Assembly (NCBI GenBank): GCA_003241595.1
Contig: QFOU01000026.1
Span: forward strand, 1 to 15,361
DNA from: Pseudomonas fluorescens
GTDB taxonomy: Bacteria; Pseudomonadota; Alphaproteobacteria; UBA2136; UBA6156
Length of the DNA stretch: 15,361 bases
Reading direction: 5' to 3'
Position numbers and translations under genes: made by a program. Positions 11,839-15,361 of the stretch are shown here, piece after piece. Position 1 is the first letter of the stretch. Each line of letters begins with the position of its first letter. A model generated the notes under the pieces. That model made no database searches and had not been told where the DNA came from. It saw nothing but the letters and a program-made list of their open reading frames with translations.

Positions 11839-13647
11839 ATGGCCATGTACGACGTTCAGATAGATTACACCCGCGATAGTCTTCTGACCGACTTTGGTAT
11901 GGCCACCCTGCGTGACCGTTACCTGTTGCCCGGCGAAGGCCCGCAAGATGCGTTTGCCCGTGTGGCCAAAGCTTATGCCGACAGCAGCGAGCACGCCCAG
12001 CGTTTGTACGACTATATGAGCAAGCTGTGGTTTGTGCCCTCTACCCCCGTGTTGGCCAACGGTGGTGCCACCCGTGCGTTGCCGATCTCCTGCTTCCTGA
12101 ACGAAGTGGAAGACAGCATGCAGGGCATTACCGGCACCTGGAACGAGAACGTGAACATCTCGGCCAACGGTGGTGGTATCGGGACCTACTGGAGCAACAT
12201 CCGTAGCATTGGCGAGAAGGTGGGTATCAAGGGCAAGACCACCGGTATCGTGCCATTTATTGTGGTGCAGGACTCCATGACCCGTGCGATTGACCAAGGT
12301 AGCCAGCGTCGTGGTGCTGCGGCTGTTTACCTGCGTGTTGACCACCCCGAAATTGAAGAATTCATCGACATCCGTAAGCCTACCGGTGGCGACCCGATGC
12401 GTAAGGCCCTGTACCTGCACAACGCGGTTGTGATCGACGACGCCTTTATGCACGCGGTTGAACGCGACGAAAAGTACGCCCTGAAGAGCCCGAAGACCGG
12501 TGCGACCATCAAGGAAGTCAGCGCCCGTCACGTGTGGATCAAGATCCTGACCAGCCGTATGGAGCAAGGTGAGCCTTACATCCTGTTCATCGACAACGTG
12601 AACAAGTTCCTGCCCGACTACCAGAAGAAGGCCGGCCTGAGCGTGCGTATGAGCAACCTGTGCAGCGAGATCGTGCTGCCGACCGGTGTGGACCAGTATG
12701 GCCGCGAGCGTACCGCTGTGTGCTGTCTGTCTTCCGTCAACCTCGAGTACTTTGAACAGTGGAGCCAAGAGCCCCAGTTTATCGAAGACCTGATGCGTTA
12801 CCTCGATAACATTCTGCAGGACTTTATTGATCGTGCGCCTGCCCCGATGGAGCGCGCCCGTTACAGTGCCATGCGTGAACGTGCAGTAGGTCTGGGCGCC
12901 ATGGGTTACCACAGCTTCCTGCAGCTCAAGGGCATTCCGTTTGAAAGCGTGATGGCCAAGGTCTGGAACAAGAAGATGTTCAAATTCCTGAAGGAAGGTG
13001 CTGACAAAGCCAGTATCGTTCTGGCCGAAGAGCGTGGCCCGAACCCCGACGCTGCCGAGATGTTGGTGAAGGACCGCTTCAGCCACAAGATCGCCATCGC
13101 GCCGAACGCCAGCAGCAGCATTTACTGCGGCAACGCGAGCCCGGGTATCGAGCCCTATCCATCCAACAGCTATAACCACAAGACGCTGGAAGGTACCTTC
13201 AACGTGCGTAACAAGCACCTGAAGAAAGTACTGCAGGCCCACGGTTATGACGATGAAGACACCTGGACCAGCATTACCGTGAACAGCGGCAGTGTGATGC
13301 ACCTCGACTTCCTGACCGATGCCGAGAAGGACGTGTTCAAGACCGCGTTCGAGTTGGATCAGCGTTGGTTGATCGAGCATGCGGCTGACCGTACGCCGTT
13401 CATCTGCCAGAGCCAGAGTTTGAACCTCTTCCTGCCGGCCGATGTGCACAAGCGCGACCTGCACATGCTGCACTACATGGCGTGGAAGAAGGGTGTGAAG
13501 AGCCTGTACTACTGCCGCAGCAAGAGCTTGCAGCGTGCTGAGGTGGTGAGCCTGCCGGGCAACCAGCCGAAAGCGCAGGTTCAGCTTAAAGCGACGGGTA
13601 CCGATGGTGGTGCGCAGAAATATGAAGAGTGCCTTGCTTGCCAATAG
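11839..13647 (+). CDS. nrdA: Class I ribonucleotide reductase, large (alpha) subunit without ATP-cone
   Basis: NrdA reduces ribonucleoside diphosphates to deoxy forms. The 602 residues cover the catalytic barrel but not the N-terminal ATP-cone (overall activity site); the protein opens directly at LLTDFGMATLRDRYL. Expected residues are present: C85 (LPISC) and C295 or C296 (TAVCC) as the redox pair, the NLCSE motif with N273, C275 (thiyl radical) and E277, the radical-transfer tyrosines Y557-Y558 (LYYC), and the C-terminal CLAC (C598, C601) that passes on electrons from thioredoxin or glutaredoxin. Specificity-site sequence is retained. AAAAGGA precedes the ATG; MYDVQ at 11845 is an alternative start. 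Codons are strongly optimised. The small subunit follows 352 nt later. Similar short NrdA proteins occur in alphaproteobacteria. Confidence 0.97.
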   Translation: MAMYDVQIDYTRDSLLTDFGMATLRDRYLLPGEGPQDAFARVAKAYADSSEHAQRLYDYMSKLWFVPSTPVLANGGATRALPISCFLNEVEDSMQGITGTWNENVNISANGGGIGTYWSNIRSIGEKVGIKGKTTGIVPFIVVQDSMTRAIDQGSQRRGAAAVYLRVDHPEIEEFIDIRKPTGGDPMRKALYLHNAVVIDDAFMHAVERDEKYALKSPKTGATIKEVSARHVWIKILTSRMEQGEPYILFIDNVNKFLPDYQKKAGLSVRMSNLCSEIVLPTGVDQYGRERTAVCCLSSVNLEYFEQWSQEPQFIEDLMRYLDNILQDFIDRAPAPMERARYSAMRERAVGLGAMGYHSFLQLKGIPFESVMAKVWNKKMFKFLKEGADKASIVLAEERGPNPDAAEMLVKDRFSHKIAIAPNASSSIYCGNASPGIEPYPSNSYNHKTLEGTFNVRNKHLKKVLQAHGYDDEDTWTSITVNSGSVMHLDFLTDAEKDVFKTAFELDQRWLIEHAADRTPFICQSQSLNLFLPADVHKRDLHMLHYMAWKKGVKSLYYCRSKSLQRAEVVSLPGNQPKAQVQLKATGTDGGAQKYEECLACQ

Positions 13648-13660
13648 GTTCTTGTCTACT

Positions 13661-13765
13661 GGACAGGGGTGCTTTTTGATTTTTCCTTGAACCCGAACGG
13701 CTTATGTACCTGATGTACACTGCGTCGCTCGCGTTCGGCGGAGAAAATCAAAAATCCCTCCCTGC
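13661..13765 (+). repeat. Composite palindromic element, copy B (divergent)
   Basis: TTTTTGATTTT (13673-13683) pairs perfectly with AAAATCAAAAA (13744-13754), and CCGAACG (13693-13699) with CGTTCGG (13732-13738). The centre is TGTAC-CTGAT-GTACA (13705-13719) followed by CTGCGTCGC. Flanking CAGGG/CCCTG may extend the stem. The architecture matches copies A and C, while the outer arms are unrelated in sequence and the second hairpin is absent. Confidence 0.7.
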
Positions 13766-13772
13766 CAGCGAC

Positions 13773-13806
13773 AATAACCCCGTCTCCGTAGATGGGGTTA
13801 TTTTTT
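13773..13806 (+). terminator. Intrinsic terminator between nrdA and nrdB
   Basis: AATAACCCCGTCT (13773-13785) pairs with AGATGGGGTTATT (13790-13802) over 13 bp with one G-T wobble, then continues into TTTT. It suggests that nrdB is at least partly transcribed from its own promoter. Confidence 0.9.
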
Positions 13807-13831
13807 GAAAATAAATAGGGTTTTTCCTTTT

Positions 13832-13882
13832 GATTTCCGTCAAATAGTCCTTAAAAAATAAGGGTTGAATGATACGGAAATC
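13832..13882 (+). repeat. Nested inverted repeat upstream of nrdB
   Basis: Three collinear pairs: GATTTCCGT (13832-13840) with ACGGAAATC (13874-13882), TCAA with TTGA, and CCTTA (13849-13853) with TAAGG (13859-13863) around AAAAA. It may be an operator or an upstream RNA structure. No NrdR-type box is seen here. Confidence 0.5.
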
Positions 13883-13953
13883 GGGAGGATAAGAGTGGTG
13901 TGTTGGGGAATTTTGAAGAGATTTTTTAACAGAGAATCTTTTTATAAACGGGG

Positions 13954-13978
13954 CCGGTTTTTTGGAAGGAAAAACCGG
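13954..13978 (+). promoter_or_regulatory. Hairpin next to the nrdB ribosome binding site
   Basis: CCGGTTTTT (13954-13962) and AAAAACCGG (13970-13978) form a perfect 9-bp stem with the loop TGGAAGG. It ends 6 nt before AAGGGAG (13985-13991), the Shine-Dalgarno of the proposed ATG at 14000. The loop itself looks like a Shine-Dalgarno. Translational control is possible. Confidence 0.5.
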
Positions 13979-13999
13979 TATAACAAGGGAGAAGGCGTC

Positions 14000-15172
14000 A
14001 TGACGGCAAGTGTCATCAATTTTGAGCCTGCAGCGACCAAGCTGGCGCAGCAGGCCACCGCCAAACAACATGTAAAGGAAGGACGAAACATGCCAAGTTT
14101 AAAGGAAGAACGCATTGGTTATAAGCCGTTTGGCTACCCGTGGGCGTATGAAGCGTGGCTGATGCAACAGCGCATCCACTGGCTGCCGGAAGAAGTACCG
14201 ATGGCCGACGACGTGAAGCAATGGACCACCGAGCTGAACGCCGCGGAAAAGAACCTGCTGACCCAGATCTTCCGTTTCTTCACCCAGAGTGACGTGGAAG
14301 TGAACGGTGCGTACCTCAAGTACTTCACCCAGGTGTTCAAGCCCACCGAAGTGCTGATGATGATGAACAGCTTTGCCAACATGGAAACCGTGCACATCGC
14401 CGCGTACTCCCACCTGCTGGACACCATTGGTATGCCCGAGCTGGAATACTCTGCCTTCATGGAATACGGCGAAATGAAGGACAAATACGACTTCCTGCAC
14501 AGCGTGAACGTGGACGATGACCACAGCATTGCCGTGGCCATGGCTATTTTTGCCGCCTTTACCGAAGGTTTGAGCCTGTTCGCCAGCTTTGCCATGCTGA
14601 TGAACTTCCCGCGCTTCAACAAGATGAAGGGCATGGGCCAGATCGTCACCTGGAGCGTGCGTGACGAGACCTTGCACGTGCAGAGCATGATCAAGCTGTT
14701 CAACACCTTCATTTCGGAAAACCCGCAGATCTGGACCGAGAAGCTGAAGAATGAGATCACCGACGCCTGCCGCAAGATCGTGGACATGGAAGACAAGTTC
14801 ATCGACCTCGCGTTTGAAATGGGGCCAGTGGAGGGCATGGTGGCCAAGGACGTACAGGGTTACATCCGCTTTATCGCCGACCGTCGTCTGCGCAGCCTGA
14901 ACCTTGACCCGATCTACAACATCGACAAAAACCCGCTGCCGTGGATGGACCTGATGCTGAACGCCGACGAGCACGCCAACTTCTTTGAACAGCGTGCGAC
15001 TGAATATGCCAAGGCCTCTACCACCGGGAGCTGGGATGAAGCGTTTGACGCCATGCTGGCCAGCAGCACCCTTGAGAGTGCGGTCAGCCCGGTCAACAAC
15101 GAGACCTGGGAGGAGAGCAAGCTCGCCAATACCTTTAAGCCGCTGCAAGAAGCTTACGGCAAGAGCGAGTAA
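14000..15172 (+). CDS. nrdB: Class I ribonucleotide reductase, small (beta) radical subunit
   Basis: NrdB holds the metal centre and stable tyrosyl radical that starts catalysis in NrdA. Counting from the ATG at 14000 (390 residues), the di-iron ligands are D98, E129, H132, E189, E223 and H226, with spacings equal to the E. coli protein, and radical Tyr136 in METVHIAAY. So it is a canonical Tyr-radical class Ia-like subunit. No ATP-cone is present. The start is ambiguous: AAGGGAG lies 8 nt before 14000, but AAGGAAGGA also precedes the ATG at 14090 (MPSLKEERIGYKPF), which matches where many relatives begin (360 residues). Codons across the extra 30 residues look coding, so I chose the longer form. 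Frame upstream of 14000 runs through hairpins and is not credible. Confidence 0.96.
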   Translation: MTASVINFEPAATKLAQQATAKQHVKEGRNMPSLKEERIGYKPFGYPWAYEAWLMQQRIHWLPEEVPMADDVKQWTTELNAAEKNLLTQIFRFFTQSDVEVNGAYLKYFTQVFKPTEVLMMMNSFANMETVHIAAYSHLLDTIGMPELEYSAFMEYGEMKDKYDFLHSVNVDDDHSIAVAMAIFAAFTEGLSLFASFAMLMNFPRFNKMKGMGQIVTWSVRDETLHVQSMIKLFNTFISENPQIWTEKLKNEITDACRKIVDMEDKFIDLAFEMGPVEGMVAKDVQGYIRFIADRRLRSLNLDPIYNIDKNPLPWMDLMLNADEHANFFEQRATEYAKASTTGSWDEAFDAMLASSTLESAVSPVNNETWEESKLANTFKPLQEAYGKSE

Positions 15173-15177
15173 GGCAC

Positions 15178-15304
15178 GGGCTAAAACCTCCCCCCTGCAT
15201 ATTTCGGAGCACCTCGTGTACTTTCTTGTACACGTCGGCCCTCCGAAATGCACAGGGATGAAGGTTTATAGCCGCGTGTACGGGGGCAACGGCACTGCGT
15301 GCCG
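15178..15304 (+). repeat. Composite palindromic element, copy C
   Basis: GGGCTAAAACCT (15178-15189) pairs with AGGTTTATAGCC (15262-15273), CCCTG with CAGGG, and ATTTCGGAG (15201-15209) with CTCCGAAAT (15241-15249). The centre is GTGTAC-TTTCTT-GTACAC (15216-15233) followed by GTCGGCCC. Then GCCGCGTG leads to a second hairpin, CGGCAC-TGC-GTGCCG (15290-15304). It starts 5 nt past the nrdB stop codon. Confidence 0.8.
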
Positions 15305-15332
15305 GAAGAACTGGGCTACGCTTGAATAGAAG

Positions 15333-15361
15333 AAGCCCCGGAGAGTGATCTCCGGGGCTTT
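15333..15361 (+). terminator. Strong intrinsic terminator at the window end
   Basis: AAGCCCCGGAGA (15333-15344), GTGA tetraloop, TCTCCGGGGCTT (15349-15360): a perfect 12-bp stem. The T run is cut by the window edge. It may end nrdB, or serve a convergent gene outside the window. Confidence 0.85.

Noticed and set aside
11641..13644. 667-residue open frame antisense to nrdA
   Set aside because: nrdA on the plus strand has every catalytic residue; the antisense frame is a by-product of its biased codons and has no recognisable domain.
13865..13999. Longer NrdB start at 13865
   Set aside because: The added residues are encoded by a hairpin-rich AT-biased leader and have no family match; two good ribosome binding sites lie downstream.
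14099..15253. 384-residue open frame antisense to nrdB
   Set aside because: His/Val-rich translation without motifs, a shadow of the nrdB codon bias.
4481..15304. CRISPR-like reading of the repeated palindromes
   Set aside because: Copies are isolated, far apart, differ in sequence outside the core, and have no regular spacers or cas genes.

Overview
The window looks like chromosome of a Gram-negative alphaproteobacterium. The reasons are a KDO/LPS gene (kdsB), a PhaR-type PHA regulator beside a PhaC-like protein, ftsE-ftsX divergent from an MJ0042-type zinc-ribbon membrane protein, a DUF3108 periplasmic protein, and a compact class I ribonucleotide reductase pair without ATP-cones. Several genes have a -10-like hexamer ending 6-8 nt before the ATG, a leaderless layout known from alphaproteobacteria such as Caulobacter. 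The exact lineage cannot be fixed from the sequence. There is no tRNA, rRNA, CRISPR array, transposase or phage gene; this is mostly core genome with unusual intergenic DNA.

Layout. 1-1955 (-): 5' part of a large unrecognised, probably lipid-anchored helical-repeat protein that leaves the window. 2045-3543 (+): DUF3108 protein and kdsB, a likely two-gene unit closed by a hairpin terminator. 3770-4432 (+): an orphan type IV pilin-like gene with highly biased codons, its own promoter, two inverted repeats at that promoter, and a strong terminator. 4474-4702: palindrome-packed spacer. 4721-6461: phaR (-) and a PhaC-like alpha/beta protein (+), divergent across 40 bp. 6488-8039 (-): ftsE-ftsX, overlapping by 8 bp. 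8088-9035 (+): zinc-ribbon/TM protein. 9078-9332 (+): small 84-aa protein. 9439-11190 (+): large exported or anchored TPR protein. 11191-11838: 648-nt non-coding region with NrdR-like boxes, a G-quadruplex motif and hairpins. 11839-15172 (+): nrdA and nrdB, separated by 352 nt of structured DNA. The window ends in a strong hairpin terminator.

Functional themes. The nrd genes make the enzyme supplying dNTPs. Neither subunit carries an ATP-cone, so overall activity control may rest largely on transcription through NrdR-like sites. FtsEX serves cell division, KdsB outer-membrane LPS synthesis, and PhaR with the PhaC-like protein storage-polymer metabolism.

The most unusual signal is a family of composite palindromic elements. 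Three copies lie downstream of the three most codon-optimised genes (pilin, nrdA, nrdB). Each is a long imperfect hairpin whose centre is a small GTGTAC/GTACAC hairpin followed by a CGGCCC-like tail. In two copies a second hairpin follows with the same TGC loop but different, still perfectly paired, stems. That is covariation, and indicates a selected or self-spreading structured element.
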